Positions 32,959 to 43,085 of a stretch of 64,000 nt of DNA are shown in pieces; the stretch's first letter is position 1; every line of letters starts with the position of its first letter. The notes under the pieces were generated by a model that saw only the letters and a list, made by a program, of their open reading frames with translations, was not told the DNA's origin and did no database searches. The position numbers and the translations under genes are program-made. This DNA is from JAXDBM01 sp963709485 (GTDB lineage Bacteria; Desulfobacterota; Syntrophia; Syntrophales; Fen-1087). Location of the stretch: assembly GCA_963709485.1 (NCBI GenBank), contig CAVPWE010000005.1:186001-250000 (forward strand), read 5' to 3'.

Positions 32959-35403
32959 CTAATCCGACATCGCCTTCTTATGCGCGGCTATTGCGCGGCC
33001 CCTGTCCTCTGCTGCCTTTTCGGCCTTCCCCATTTCCTTCACATCCACCTTGACCTTGAGGATCTTGCCGGTGAACTTGTTGTCGTAGGCCTTGTAGTCC
33101 TCCGTGACCGGCGTCGCGTCGTCCTCCCCTACGTCCGCCGTCTCGTCGGCGGAGAAGATCATCGGCTGGGTGCGTTCGATCCTGCCCTCGGCGACCTTCT
33201 TGTCGTTCACGAAGAGGGTTCCCAGGCCGCCCTTGCCCAGGCCGCCGCCGTCATAGGCGAATTCGAAGCGAATTGTCGCCTTTCCCGCAGGAACAACCTG
33301 GGACGAGGCAACGGTATCCCGCTTGAGGCCGATGAAGTTGTAGACATAGACGGGCTTTCCCTCTTTCATATAAAGGCTCCACCCGCCGAACCGTCCGCCC
33401 TGCGCGATGATCACGCCGTTGGCACCGCCCTGCGGGATCTCGAGGTCGGCGGTGATCGTGAGCGAACGGTTCTTGATGTTGAGGAACACGTTCTCCGACA
33501 TTCCCTTCATGCCGGCGTGCAGGGTGAGCGACGTGCGGTCACCCATGAGGTCCGGCCGTCCGGCCAGTTTTGCGTTCACCCGTTCGACGACCCGATCGTC
33601 GATGGGCAACGCCCGGTTTTTCACCGCTTCCTTCATGAAGAGGTCCTGCATCTCCTTGAGCTTCGCCGGGTTCTTGGCGGCCAGATCGTTCGCCAGGCTG
33701 AAGTCATTGCGCGTATCGTAGAGCTCCCACTTGTCGTCGAGGAGCGCGGCGCGGGGTTTCATCTCCCAGGGCGCCCTGTGCACCGTGCCTGCCAGCCAGC
33801 CGCTGTCGTAGATGGCGCGGTTCCCGAACATCTCGAAGTACTGGGTCACATGGCGGTCCTTGGCCTTCGCTTCATTGAAGGAGTACATCATGCTCACGCC
33901 CTGGATCGGTATTTGCGGCGTGCCGTTCACGACCTTCGGCTCGGGCAGGCGCGCGGCTTCGAGCACCGTCGGCGCCACATCGATCACATGATGCCACTGC
34001 GAGCGGACCTCTCCCTTCTGCCTGACCCCCTTCGGCCAGTGGACAACCATGCCGTTCCGCGTTCCGCCGTAGTTCGAGGCGACCTGCTTGGCCCAGGTGA
34101 ACGGCGTGTCGCCCGCCACCGCCCAGCCGGCGGCCATGTGGGGATACGTGGAAGGCCCGCCCCAATCGTCATAGTGTTTGAGCATATCCTGCAGCGTTTC
34201 CTGAACGCCGTTGAAATAGGTCATCTCGCTGAACATGCCGTTCATGCCGCCCTCGGCGCTCGTGCCGTTGTCGCCGAGGATGTAGAAGATGAGCGTATTG
34301 TCGAGTTGATCCGTTTCCTTGATGGCATCGACCAGCCGGCCTATCTCCGTGTCCGTGTGCTCGCCGAACCCCGCATAGACCTCCATCTGGCGGGCGAAGA
34401 GCTTCTTCTCGTCGGCGCTCAGCTTGTTCCAGTCCTTGATCGCTTCGGGCTTGGGCGCCAGCTTCGTGCCTTTCGGCACCACGCCCAGCTTGATCTGGCG
34501 GGCGAGCGTCTCTTCCCGCAGTTTGTCCCAGCCCTGGTCGAACTTGCCTTTGTACTTGGCGATCCATTCCTTCGGAACGTGGTGAGGGGCGTGCGTCGCG
34601 CCCGGCGCAAAATAGATGAAGAAGGGCCTGTCAGGCGTCAGCGCCTTCTGAAACTGCATCCAGCCGATGGCCTTGTCCGTCATGTCGGTCATGAAGTGGT
34701 AATTCGGGTCCCGCGGTACCTCGACCGGGTTCATGCCGTGATAGATGAACGGGGCCCACTGGTTGGTCTCGCCCCCGAAGAAGCCGTAGAACTCATCGAA
34801 ACCGGAGCGCGTCGGCCACCGGTCGGTCGGGCCGGAGGGGCTGACCTCCCAGGGCGCGGTCTCGTGGTTCTTGCCGAAGAAGGCGGTGCTGTATCCGTTC
34901 AGGCGCAGCATCTCCGCCAGCGGCGCCACGTTGTTCGGGCGCTGGCCGGTGTTGCCGGGGAATGCGGTGGCCGTCTCCGTGATGCCTCCCATGTTGTTCA
35001 CATGGTGGTTTCGTCCTGTCAGAAGCGCCACCCGCGTCGGTGAGCATACCGCCGTCGTGTGGAACTGGTTATAGCGCAGGCCGCCGCCGGCCAGGCGATC
35101 GACCGTGGGCATGTGGATCGGCCCGCCGAAGGCGCTGGGCATGCCGAACCCCATGTCGTCGATCAGCACGATCAGGACGTTGGGCGCGCCGGCCGGCGCC
35201 TTGACCTCGAATCGCGCCGGCGGCGTGGCCTTGCGGGCATCGAGTTCGGTCTCATAGGGATATTCCGGTACCTGGATCGGCAGCACCGTGCGGTCCGGTG
35301 CAGCCGGCGCCTGCTTCGCTTCTGCCGCGAACAGGCCGGTTGCGCTCATCAGCACTGCCGCCAGGATCAGCATGACGGTGACGATCTTCTTGTTCCGTTT
35401 CAT
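32959..35403 (-). CDS. Arylsulfatase (type I, formylglycine-dependent)
   Basis: The 814-residue exported enzyme has a signal peptide (KKIVTVMLILAAVLMSATGLFA, cleaved near 27) followed by an alkaline-phosphatase-fold sulfatase domain. Metal and active-site motifs seen are LIDDMGFG and AVCSPTRVALLTGR, in which Cys120 of CSPTR is the residue matured to formylglycine, then HHVP and ILGDNGTSAEGG. The C-terminal part from about 600 is a beta-rich extension. ATG 35403 has AGGAGA 7 bases before it; an upstream in-frame ATG is less likely. It lies 31 bases after the cytochrome/TPR gene on the same strand. The substrate is unknown. Confidence 0.9.
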   Translation of the reverse strand: MKRNKKIVTVMLILAAVLMSATGLFAAEAKQAPAAPDRTVLPIQVPEYPYETELDARKATPPARFEVKAPAGAPNVLIVLIDDMGFGMPSAFGGPIHMPTVDRLAGGGLRYNQFHTTAVCSPTRVALLTGRNHHVNNMGGITETATAFPGNTGQRPNNVAPLAEMLRLNGYSTAFFGKNHETAPWEVSPSGPTDRWPTRSGFDEFYGFFGGETNQWAPFIYHGMNPVEVPRDPNYHFMTDMTDKAIGWMQFQKALTPDRPFFIYFAPGATHAPHHVPKEWIAKYKGKFDQGWDKLREETLARQIKLGVVPKGTKLAPKPEAIKDWNKLSADEKKLFARQMEVYAGFGEHTDTEIGRLVDAIKETDQLDNTLIFYILGDNGTSAEGGMNGMFSEMTYFNGVQETLQDMLKHYDDWGGPSTYPHMAAGWAVAGDTPFTWAKQVASNYGGTRNGMVVHWPKGVRQKGEVRSQWHHVIDVAPTVLEAARLPEPKVVNGTPQIPIQGVSMMYSFNEAKAKDRHVTQYFEMFGNRAIYDSGWLAGTVHRAPWEMKPRAALLDDKWELYDTRNDFSLANDLAAKNPAKLKEMQDLFMKEAVKNRALPIDDRVVERVNAKLAGRPDLMGDRTSLTLHAGMKGMSENVFLNIKNRSLTITADLEIPQGGANGVIIAQGGRFGGWSLYMKEGKPVYVYNFIGLKRDTVASSQVVPAGKATIRFEFAYDGGGLGKGGLGTLFVNDKKVAEGRIERTQPMIFSADETADVGEDDATPVTEDYKAYDNKFTGKILKVKVDVKEMGKAEKAAEDRGRAIAAHKKAMSD

Positions 35404-35434
35404 ATCGTTTCTCCTGTTCATAGGGTCTCTGTTC

Positions 35435-37647
35435 CTATTTCGATAATTCCTTGAGAAGCATCTCGGCATCTTTGTACCACGGATACTTTAATACGACGAT
35501 CGCCTTTAGAAGTTCTGACCGCCTCGTCCTTATCTCCCTTCTGGTTCAGATAGAATGCAAGCGTATAGGCATACTTGGGTTCCTGCGGCCTGAGGTCTGA
35601 CGCCTTCCTGCACCAGGTCACCGCCTCGCCGATCCTGTCCTTCGCGGTGATGATGCAGAGGTTATAGGCGGCCTGTGCCATCTGGGGATCGGCCTTCAGG
35701 GCCTTTTTGAGATGGTTCTCAGCCGGCTTGAGTCTCGTTTTTTTCCGCCTTCAGCAGCCCCATGTTGAAGTTCGCCGCCGCGTTCTCAGGCGCCAGCTTG
35801 AGGGCTTGCCGCAGGGATTGCTCCGCCTTGCCGCTCTCGCCCATCCGGGCATAGGCAATGGATAAGTTCACCATTGCCATGACTGCCCGGGGTTCGAGCT
35901 TCAGCGCCGCCCGGTACGAGGCAACGGCCTTCTTTGTCTCGCCGCGGCCGAGCTGGTAATTGCCCAGGTTGTAGTGGGACGGCCACTGGTCGGGCCGCGC
36001 CATGATGAAGTCAAGATATTCCTCATTCGCCTTTTTGAGCTGCGCCCGATAGGCGTCCGGCACGGTCATTGGCGGGAATGCCGCGATCCCGGCCGCCGCT
36101 CGGACCCTCACCAGCCGATAGTCATCTCCTGTCGCTTCGATCAGGGCCTGCAGACTTTCCGTCGTCGGCATCAATCCCAGCGCCTGGACCGCCGCTCCGC
36201 GCACGAGGGGCGATGGGTCTCTTGGCCGCAGATGAGCAGAACGGCGAGGACCTTTGGATCCTGCACGGCGGAGACAAGCCGGATGAGTGAGGTGGCGGTG
36301 ACTTCGTCACGCTTCGGATCGTTGATATAGGCCAGCATTTCCGTGAGGTTCGTCCAGTCCCGCTTGCGGGCTGCTATCGACCAGCGCTGCTCGTTTGAGG
36401 ACCGGCGCCTGGTAGTCCCGTGTGCGCCACTCCCGCACGTACTTATCAGCCCATGCAGCGTCTTTGTCGGTATGGCAGATGTTGCAGGCATTCGGCGACT
36501 TGTAAGCCATGGTCGCCGACGGCGCGGGCGGCAGCATCGAATGGTCGCTCCGGTTCATCCGCGCAAAGGCGGTCATCGGCATATGGCAGGAGATGCACTT
36601 GCCTGCCTCGCTTTCCGCGGGATGGTGCGTATGCGCCGACGGGTTCTTCACTTTATCTTCATGGCAGGGCAGGCAGGCATCGTTGAACTTTTCTTTCTTG
36701 AACCGGTAGCGTCCGCTGGAGGTATGGCAGTGGATGCAGTCGAGCTTGCCCGATTTGACGCAGGGGCTCATGAGCCACGAGGTGAGGGTGTAATTTTCTC
36801 CGAGGTCCCGGCCGTCGGGATAAAAATCCGGGTCCTCCAGGGTCGCGAGGTCGAAGTGATCAAAGAACCGTTCCTCGGGTTTATACTCCACGGTCAGGGG
36901 GCTTGCCTTCGCGTGGCAGCTCGAACAGAGATCGTTGCGCTGCTCCTTGGTCATGGTCTTGGTTCGTATGATCCTCAAGTCCGGCAGCGGCTCTCCCTTC
37001 GGCGTAGCCTTTGCGATCCTGTTGTGCTCGACTGATGAGCCGTGGCAGGTCTCGCAGTTGATGCCGGGCTCGGCCCAGGTGGTACGATAGGTGTCGGTTT
37101 TGGGATCGTAGTTGGTCGAAAGCTGGCTTACATGGCAGCCGTAGCAGGCGGTGTTGAAGGTGTACGGGGAGTCTTTCCAATCGACCGGCTGATCCGGCTG
37201 TTCACCCGGGATATGGCGCACGCCGCTGGCTGCCGTATCGAGCCATTCTTTCTTGTTCACGTCATAGGCCAAGGGCAGGGTCTGGAGCCGGCCTTTCTTC
37301 AGAAGCGTCAGGAAATAATAGACGTTCTTTCCGCCGAGTACGTGTTCTATTTTGTATCTTTTTGTGCCTTTCGGCCCTTTTTCCACGACCACGCCGGACT
37401 TCAGATCCGCGCGGTATCTATTCTTCTTGATGACGATCTCTTTTTCTTGCGGCATCAGCTGCTTTTGCGCAAACTCATCGCTGTAGGGCTGCATGGCAAG
37501 ACCGTGCCGGGATGTGGACCAGAGCTGATAGAACTTCTCATGGCACTCCCGGCAGCTGGCAGAACCGGCGTAGGAGGGGGCTTTGCCCGCATCGGCAGGT
37601 ATTGCTATGAACAGGTATAGAACAAACAGGCTTGCGGCTATTTTCAT
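35435..37647 (-). pseudogene. Octaheme cytochrome c with HEAT and TPR repeats (four frame breaks)
   Basis: The first 430 residues (from ATG 37647) have a signal peptide (MKIAASLFVLYLFIAIPADA) and eight CxxCH haem sites: CRECH, CYGCH, CETCH, CSSCH, CIHCH, CLPCH, CISCH, CNICH. Homology then continues through HEAT-like (SLQALIEATGDDYRLVRV) and TPR (SHYNLGNYQLGRGETKKAVA) segments to LLKELSK and a TAG at 35435-35437, but in changing frames: an extra base near 36378, a missing base near 36230, an extra A in an A7 run at 35738-35744 and an extra base near 35510. Fixing four indels gives one protein of about 735 residues. It would be a periplasmic electron carrier. The breaks may be sequencing errors or true decay. 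Confidence 0.8.
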
Positions 37648-37733
37648 ATTGATCCTTATCTGATCACCTCTGTCGCTGCCCTCAAGTCGTTTTTGAAGGA
37701 TTTTTGATAACTGTGTTTAAATATATACATCTT

Positions 37734-37746
37734 AATGATTGTCATT
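37734..37746. promoter_or_regulatory. Short palindrome in the divergent gap (possible operator)
   Basis: AATGATTGTCATT has arms AATGA/TCATT and lies in the AT-rich 250-base gap between the cytochrome gene (minus) and the lipoprotein gene (plus). It recalls half of a Fur-type site, which would suit a haem protein gene, but it is short and could be chance. Confidence 0.25.
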
Positions 37747-37897
37747 TTCCATATGAAATCGGCACGTCAGAAAACATGAATTGAATTAGGAAACACCTTC
37801 TGATAAACTTTGAAAAGATACCGGATTATTGAGTTGGTGCACATACAATCTTTCGTGTGCGAAAACGCGATCGGGCTGCATAACGGAGGAAGTGCTT

Positions 37898-38968
37898 ATG
37901 GATAGAGTCTTGATCATGATTGTCATGCTGAGCATTCTCACGCTGACAGGGTGCACCAACCTCGGAGGCCCGGTCATCGAGCGCGGTCGCTTCGACTATA
38001 GCGTGGCGATTGCAGAGTCCTGGAAGAGCCAGATGCTCCTCAATATCGTGAAAATCCGCTATAGCGACACGCCGGTCTTCATGGATGTGACCTCCGTGAT
38101 CAATCTGGTCGGTGTCCAGAATACCATCAATATGGGGGCAGGATGGTCCTTCCCTCCGAGCGCGAACATGCAGAGCATCGGGGGATCCACCACCTGGGGT
38201 GAGAAGCCGACAATCACCTACGCGCCGCTCAGCGGAGAGAAGTTCACCAGGAGTCTCTTGACACCGATTCCGCCACCCGCTCTTCTGAATATGACCCAGG
38301 CGGGTTGGCCCATCAGACCGTTGTTCAACCTGTGCGTCAAGTCTATCAACAATTGGGACAACCGATCCTCGGCACCGGCCTTTGCCCGCAGCGAGGACCC
38401 CAAATTCCGGCAGCTGATCAACCTGATGGAGAAGAATCAGAAGTTGGGGGCCCTGGGGACGCGGATTGAAAAGAAGGAAAAGCAGGAGGCGACCGTCGTG
38501 CTCTTCTTTCGCCGGAAAGCCGACAAACAGATCGAACTTGAATTGTCAGAGTTCAGACGATTGCTGGGCATGAAACCCGATGCGACTGAAATCAATGTCA
38601 TCTACGGAGCGGTACCAACCAAGGAAGGCGAGATTGCCATACTGACCCGCTCGATCATGGACATTATCATCGAGTTGTCCGCCCAGATCGATGTGCCGGC
38701 CGAGCAAGCATCGGAAGGCCGTACCTATGCCACATCTCCCGAGATCGGTGACGGAAGCGGCCAGGTGCCGCCTCTCATCCGGATCCGTTGCAGCAAGGAA
38801 AAGCCTTCTGACAGCTTTGCCGCCGTAAACAATCGCAACCACTGGTTCTGGATAGATGACAGGGACCGGCAATCGAAGGGGATCTTTTCATTCCTGATGG
38901 TCCTGTTCAGTCTTGTTGAGACCGGAACGCCACCACAGGCACCCACGATTACAGTACCCATCAGTTAA
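37898..38968 (+). CDS. Putative lipoprotein of unknown function
   Basis: The 356-residue protein has a short signal with lipobox LTLTGCTN, predicting lipidation near residue 16. The mature part begins GGPVIERGRFDYSVAIAESWKSQ, and a later segment TYGxxP-like (NVIYGAVPTKEGEIAILTRS) and a SAQIDVP stretch are seen. I recognise the general pattern of a conserved outer-membrane lipoprotein but no named function. GGAGG lies 7 bases before ATG 37898. It is followed by a secreted helical protein on the same strand after 29 bases. Confidence 0.7.
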   Translation: MDRVLIMIVMLSILTLTGCTNLGGPVIERGRFDYSVAIAESWKSQMLLNIVKIRYSDTPVFMDVTSVINLVGVQNTINMGAGWSFPPSANMQSIGGSTTWGEKPTITYAPLSGEKFTRSLLTPIPPPALLNMTQAGWPIRPLFNLCVKSINNWDNRSSAPAFARSEDPKFRQLINLMEKNQKLGALGTRIEKKEKQEATVVLFFRRKADKQIELELSEFRRLLGMKPDATEINVIYGAVPTKEGEIAILTRSIMDIIIELSAQIDVPAEQASEGRTYATSPEIGDGSGQVPPLIRIRCSKEKPSDSFAAVNNRNHWFWIDDRDRQSKGIFSFLMVLFSLVETGTPPQAPTITVPIS

Positions 38969-38997
38969 TTCACCCCGGCAGAGGAAGGAGGAAACCA

Positions 38998-39576
38998 ATG
39001 AAGACAATTGCTCCAAAGAGTGGATCAATCATTTCCGTAATCGTTTTGATTGTGGTGTTCTGCTGCTGTCAAACAGTCATTGCAGGAAATCCTCCACAGG
39101 CGAACTCTGACAAGAGTATCGCTACTGGGCAACGGGTGGAGGACGAGGCTTTCATGTCCAAGTTGACTGGCAAGCCGCGTGCCGAGAAATTGACGGCAAT
39201 CCGACAGCACACCATAAGTCAGTACGATAAAAACAAAACCTTACGGGAAAAGAATTATGAGCAGTCACTGAGCAAGTATAAAGCGAACTTACAGACAGGG
39301 AGCATGATGAGACGTGGCATAATCGAAAGCCGTCTTGCGGCCTTGGATCGGAACTTTTACGGGCTTCAAGAATTTATCGCTGCCAAGCATCAGGAGAGCC
39401 TTGCCTTCATCGACAAGTTACAGGCCGACCCGGCCCTTGACGGTGCGGCACTTGACCAAGAGTTACGCAAGTTTTTCAAATCCCAGAAGGAGGCTGTTCA
39501 GAAGCGCTCGGAGGAATACCTCCAGAAACAAAGAGAGATCCATATGCAGGCTCGTAAGGAAGCGGGAGGATTTTGA
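38998..39576 (+). CDS. Secreted helical protein of unknown function
   Basis: The 192-residue protein starts with a hydrophobic segment (IISVIVLIVVFCCC) and continues as a Lys/Glu/Gln-rich, mostly helical chain (EKNYEQSLSKYKANLQTG, LRKFFKSQKEAVQKRSEEYLQKQ) likely to form coiled coils in the periplasm. GGAAGGAGG lies before the ATG. It is probably co-transcribed with the lipoprotein gene upstream. No family recognised. Confidence 0.65.
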   Translation: MKTIAPKSGSIISVIVLIVVFCCCQTVIAGNPPQANSDKSIATGQRVEDEAFMSKLTGKPRAEKLTAIRQHTISQYDKNKTLREKNYEQSLSKYKANLQTGSMMRRGIIESRLAALDRNFYGLQEFIAAKHQESLAFIDKLQADPALDGAALDQELRKFFKSQKEAVQKRSEEYLQKQREIHMQARKEAGGF

Positions 39577-39638
39577 GACAGTTCAATTTAGTTTTCCTTG
39601 ATCACAACTGTGCCTTACCAAAAGGAAGTTTTGTTTTG

Positions 39639-40853
39639 TCAGATCGGCTCTCGCGGCTCCCTCACAAACACCAGCAATCCGATTGCAGATAAGCCGGACA
39701 ATGCTGCGCCGAAGTAGAAGGGGGCAGCGGGACTGATGGATTGCCAGAGCCAGCCGGCGATGAGGCTGGCGGGCAGAAGGGTAATGCCGACAATGCCGTT
39801 ATACATGCCAAAAGCAGTGCCACGGCGATCTTCGGGAACCAGGTCGCAGACCAGCGCCCGGTATACGCCCTGCGTGAACCCGTAATAAAGCCCGTAGAAG
39901 GCATACAGCAACCAGATCATCCAGGCCTGTTTCGCGGCGGCGAGCCCGAGGTAGACCAGTGCATAGATGATCCAACCGGCAATGATGACATTCTTCCGGC
40001 CCAGCCTGTCGGACAAAATACCTGCCGGCATGGAAAAAAGGGCATAGACGATATTGAACATGATCAGCATGATGCTGATGAACAGCACGCTGTTGCCCAG
40101 GCTCTGCGCCCTGAGGACGATAAAGGCGTCGCTGGAATTGCCCAGTGTGAACAAGAACATGATGACCATAAAGATTCTGAATCGTTTATCGAGGGCTTTA
40201 TCCTTTGCACTTGACTTTTCCGGTGCGTCACAGGCATCCACGCATTTCTTGGGCGGCTCCTGGATGAAGATGAAGAAGAAGAGAGATATGAAGGCGGGGA
40301 CGATGCCGATGATTATCATCCAGCGATAGGTATCGATCTTCAGGTTGACCACGTCCCGCTGCAGCAGGAAGACGATCCCCGCAGCCAGCAGCAGACCCAG
40401 CGCAGCGCCGGATGTATCCATCGCCTTGTGATAACCATAGGCCTTACCGCGGTTATTTTCATCCACCGAATCACCGACCAAAGCATCACGGGGAGCTGCA
40501 CGTATACCCTTGCCGATGCGGTCGGCAAACCGGATGGCCATGATGGGGGCCCAGGCGTTGGCGACAAGCATCAAGGGCTTGGACAAAGTGGAAAGGGCAT
40601 AACCGATGAGGGAAAGGTATTTCCTGTTACCCAGCTTGTCGCTCAGCCAGCCGCTGAAAAGCTTGAGCAGGGAAGCGGTGCTCTCGGCCACACCCTCGAT
40701 CAGGCCAATGACGACCGTGGCGGTGCCCAGCACATTCGCCAGAAAAAGAGGCATGAGCGTGAAGATCAGCTCGCTGGAAACGTCGGTGAGGAAACTTATG
40801 ACGCCGATATAAATAACGTTCGGGGAGAGGTCAAACCACTTTTTTCTTTTCAT
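39639..40853 (-). CDS. MFS transporter
   Basis: The 404-residue carrier has about twelve membrane helices. The MFS loop motif between helices 2 and 3 is SGWLSDKLGNRKYLSLIGY, and the repeated version is AGILSDRLGRKNVIIAGW. The motif ADRIGKGIRAAPRDALVGDS is shared with a group of uncharacterised bacterial MFS proteins near heavy-metal and stress genes. The substrate is unknown. It is a single gene, convergent with the secreted-protein gene on the left. Confidence 0.85.
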   Translation of the reverse strand: MKRKKWFDLSPNVIYIGVISFLTDVSSELIFTLMPLFLANVLGTATVVIGLIEGVAESTASLLKLFSGWLSDKLGNRKYLSLIGYALSTLSKPLMLVANAWAPIMAIRFADRIGKGIRAAPRDALVGDSVDENNRGKAYGYHKAMDTSGAALGLLLAAGIVFLLQRDVVNLKIDTYRWMIIIGIVPAFISLFFFIFIQEPPKKCVDACDAPEKSSAKDKALDKRFRIFMVIMFLFTLGNSSDAFIVLRAQSLGNSVLFISIMLIMFNIVYALFSMPAGILSDRLGRKNVIIAGWIIYALVYLGLAAAKQAWMIWLLYAFYGLYYGFTQGVYRALVCDLVPEDRRGTAFGMYNGIVGITLLPASLIAGWLWQSISPAAPFYFGAALSGLSAIGLLVFVREPREPI

Positions 40854-41020
40854 TCAGAATCATTTTTTCCCTGCGCTCGTCATTGCGAGCACCGTGAAGC
40901 TTAAGCATGCCCGACAATCTGGGACGGTGGCTTTTGCCAGGGAAGATTTCGGAATTCCTGAAGCGATTGGGCTGCGGCCCCAGTGCATTGTCCCCGGTGT
41001 ATCCACCCGTCAAGCCAAGT

Positions 41021-42523
41021 CTATTTGCCGGCGCCCGGCGCCACCTGCTCGCGGGCCTTCCTGACCGCCTCCATCGCATCGAGCTGGAGCCTGTAGGCAA
41101 CGTAGTATTTGTAGATGTTTCGGACGTATGTCGTGGTCTCCATCCCGATTTTCTGAGCGGTCACGATCTCCACATTGTTGAACCACTTGTTCGGGTCGAG
41201 CCCGCGCTTTGCAGCCATCTTGCGCATCTTCGAAATGTTCCCCGGGCCGGCGTTATAGCTGGCAAAGGCAAAAAGCGTTCGGTTGTTTTCGGTGAAGTTC
41301 GCATCAAGGAAATATTTGGTCATGAGCTGATCCATGTACTTCGCGCCGGCATGGATGTTGGGTTCGATGATGCGGATATCGCCCACCCCCAGCTCATTGC
41401 CCGTTGCGGGCATGACCTGCATGACCCCGATCGCGCCCACGTGACTTTTTGCGTTCTGGTCGAGCTGCGACTCCTGGTAGCCCTGAGCGGCCAGCATGAG
41501 CGGGTCGAACTTGTACAGATCCCCGTACTTGTTGAAGAGGGCAAGCGTCTGCTCGAAGCGTTTCCATTCCGATGTGCCTGTGGCATTGCTGACCTGCTTG
41601 ACCCGCGACATGTACTGCTTCAGACGGTACGCACTGACTCCCTGCTTCTTGAGGTAGTTCTTGTGGAAATCCAGGATCTCCGCTTTCAGTTTCGGGCTTT
41701 TCTTCCGGATTGCCCAGCCGATCTTCCCGCTCTCCCGAACAACCGCCTTCTCGTTCACCTTGACCCCGGGCAGGATCTGAGCCCACATCTTCGCTTTCCA
41801 GTCATCCACGACGATGGCCTGCAGGAGACCGGCATTCAGCATCTCCATCATGTCCTCGTCCTCCAGGGCGTCGGGCACGTGGACCAGCTTTAAAGCGGGC
41901 TTTCCTTCCTTCTTAAATCGCCCATTGAGTGCTTCCAGGCTCTCGTAATAGCTCGATGCCCTGCGGACGTGGACGGTCTTGCCGGCGAGGTCCGCCGTGG
42001 AGGCGATGGCCGGCGATTTCGGCCCGGTGACGACCAGTTCTTTCACACCGGGCTCCGCAGCCGGCGAGGCGAAATCCACGGTCTTCAAACGTTCTTCGGT
42101 GACGGTGAGGTTGGCCGCGGCAATGTCGCCCCGGCCCTGGACGATTTCCGGGAGCAGCTTGTCGCGGGTGGTGGGGATGATGAAGACGGTGACGGGACGT
42201 TTGCCCAGCTTCTTCAGGTACTTCTTGTTGATCCAGCGCTCGAAGTCGCGGACGGTCTCGGCGGAAATGCCGCGCTCACGGCCCTTGTCGTTGAAGTAGA
42301 GGGAACGGCTGTAAGGCACCAGCACACGGATTATACGGCGATTGAGCATCCGGTCGAAATCGCCTTTCCAGGGCTTGTTGGAAATGTCCAGTTGTCGAAC
42401 CTTCTGCTTCGATACGGGACCGGGCCGGGCCGTGGTCGGCGGCTGACCGAAGGCGCTTGTGACCATAAACAAAGAAACAGCCATCCCTAATGTCAGTCTG
42501 CCGATTGTGCGCATTCTCATCAT
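41021..42523 (-). CDS. MltF-like membrane-bound lytic transglycosylase
   Basis: The 500-residue exported protein combines a substrate-binding (SBP_bac_3) domain (about 60-290, with DRMLNRRIIRVLVPYSRS, GDIAAANLTVTEERLKTVDF) with a C-terminal SLT lytic transglycosylase domain (about 335-480). In the latter, GYQESQLDQ holds the catalytic glutamate (E351), and GVMQVMPATG and FASYNAGPGNISKM follow. It cleaves peptidoglycan to 1,6-anhydro products. A signal peptide ends at SAFGQ. AAGGGGAT precedes the first of two adjacent ATGs. Confidence 0.9.
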   Translation of the reverse strand: MMRMRTIGRLTLGMAVSLFMVTSAFGQPPTTARPGPVSKQKVRQLDISNKPWKGDFDRMLNRRIIRVLVPYSRSLYFNDKGRERGISAETVRDFERWINKKYLKKLGKRPVTVFIIPTTRDKLLPEIVQGRGDIAAANLTVTEERLKTVDFASPAAEPGVKELVVTGPKSPAIASTADLAGKTVHVRRASSYYESLEALNGRFKKEGKPALKLVHVPDALEDEDMMEMLNAGLLQAIVVDDWKAKMWAQILPGVKVNEKAVVRESGKIGWAIRKKSPKLKAEILDFHKNYLKKQGVSAYRLKQYMSRVKQVSNATGTSEWKRFEQTLALFNKYGDLYKFDPLMLAAQGYQESQLDQNAKSHVGAIGVMQVMPATGNELGVGDIRIIEPNIHAGAKYMDQLMTKYFLDANFTENNRTLFAFASYNAGPGNISKMRKMAAKRGLDPNKWFNNVEIVTAQKIGMETTTYVRNIYKYYVAYRLQLDAMEAVRKAREQVAPGAGK

Positions 42524-43085
42524 ATGCCGATCCCCTTCCCTGAATTTACCGCGCGATAATTATCACACTTCCGGTTAATATTTTCCACGTTTCTTTCGCT
42601 TCACGGAAGCTTGGATATCGATAATAATCCTCTACTCAGCGAAGCGCGATATGAACGAATCCAGAAAGACAGGTTCATTCTTCGTGAGCGGAAAGATACG
42701 TGCAGACAATACTTTTTTCTGTGAAGTTGCGACTGACCTGGCCGGCCGGAGGGTATCGAAGGAATCGCCAATGAAGGCAATTTTATCGATTTTTTAAGAA
42801 CTTGAAGAATTCCGAAGAAACATAGATTCTGCGCGGGTTTGTTACGGTGGATAATGGCGGAATGGAATTGCCTCGTCAGCGATCTTTCATGCCTTTACAT
42901 GAAAGGACTTCCGGATTGCTCAAATACAAATCGAGGAACCGGAAGATCGATATCGCAGATCTTCCGGTTCCATCGTGCCCTGCTTCTATTTTCCGGGTTC
43001 CCCGTGCACAGGGCATTCTGCGCCCCCGCAGCGGGATCACCCCGATCCACCGTCAATGGCAGCCCGGAAATGGAGAATGGCCTCC
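42524..43085. other. Gene-free gap, AT-rich, with one strong hairpin
   Basis: No open frame here shows protein-like sequence. The half next to the transglycosylase gene is AT-rich and includes the palindrome GATAATTATC (42555-42564), probably within that gene's promoter. The other half holds the 14-bp hairpin listed separately. Confidence 0.5.
42935..42971 (-). terminator. Long perfect hairpin, probable terminator of the Cys-rich protein gene
   Basis: GGAACCGGAAGATC (42935-42948) pairs with GATCTTCCGGTTCC (42958-42971) over 14 bp with a 9-base loop. It lies about 115 bases past the stop of the minus-strand gene at 43086. The T-tract on that strand is weak (TCGATTTGTATTT), so a structural or protein-binding role is possible. 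Confidence 0.45.

Noticed and set aside
32980..35043. 687-codon plus-strand frame opposite the arylsulfatase
   Set aside because: Antisense to a sulfatase with an intact active site and ribosome-binding site; no domain in the plus-strand frame.
40865..40935. GTCATTGCGAGC string near the MFS gene, considered as a dispersed repeat element
   Set aside because: Only one copy is seen in the window and no inverted partner; too little to call a repeat.
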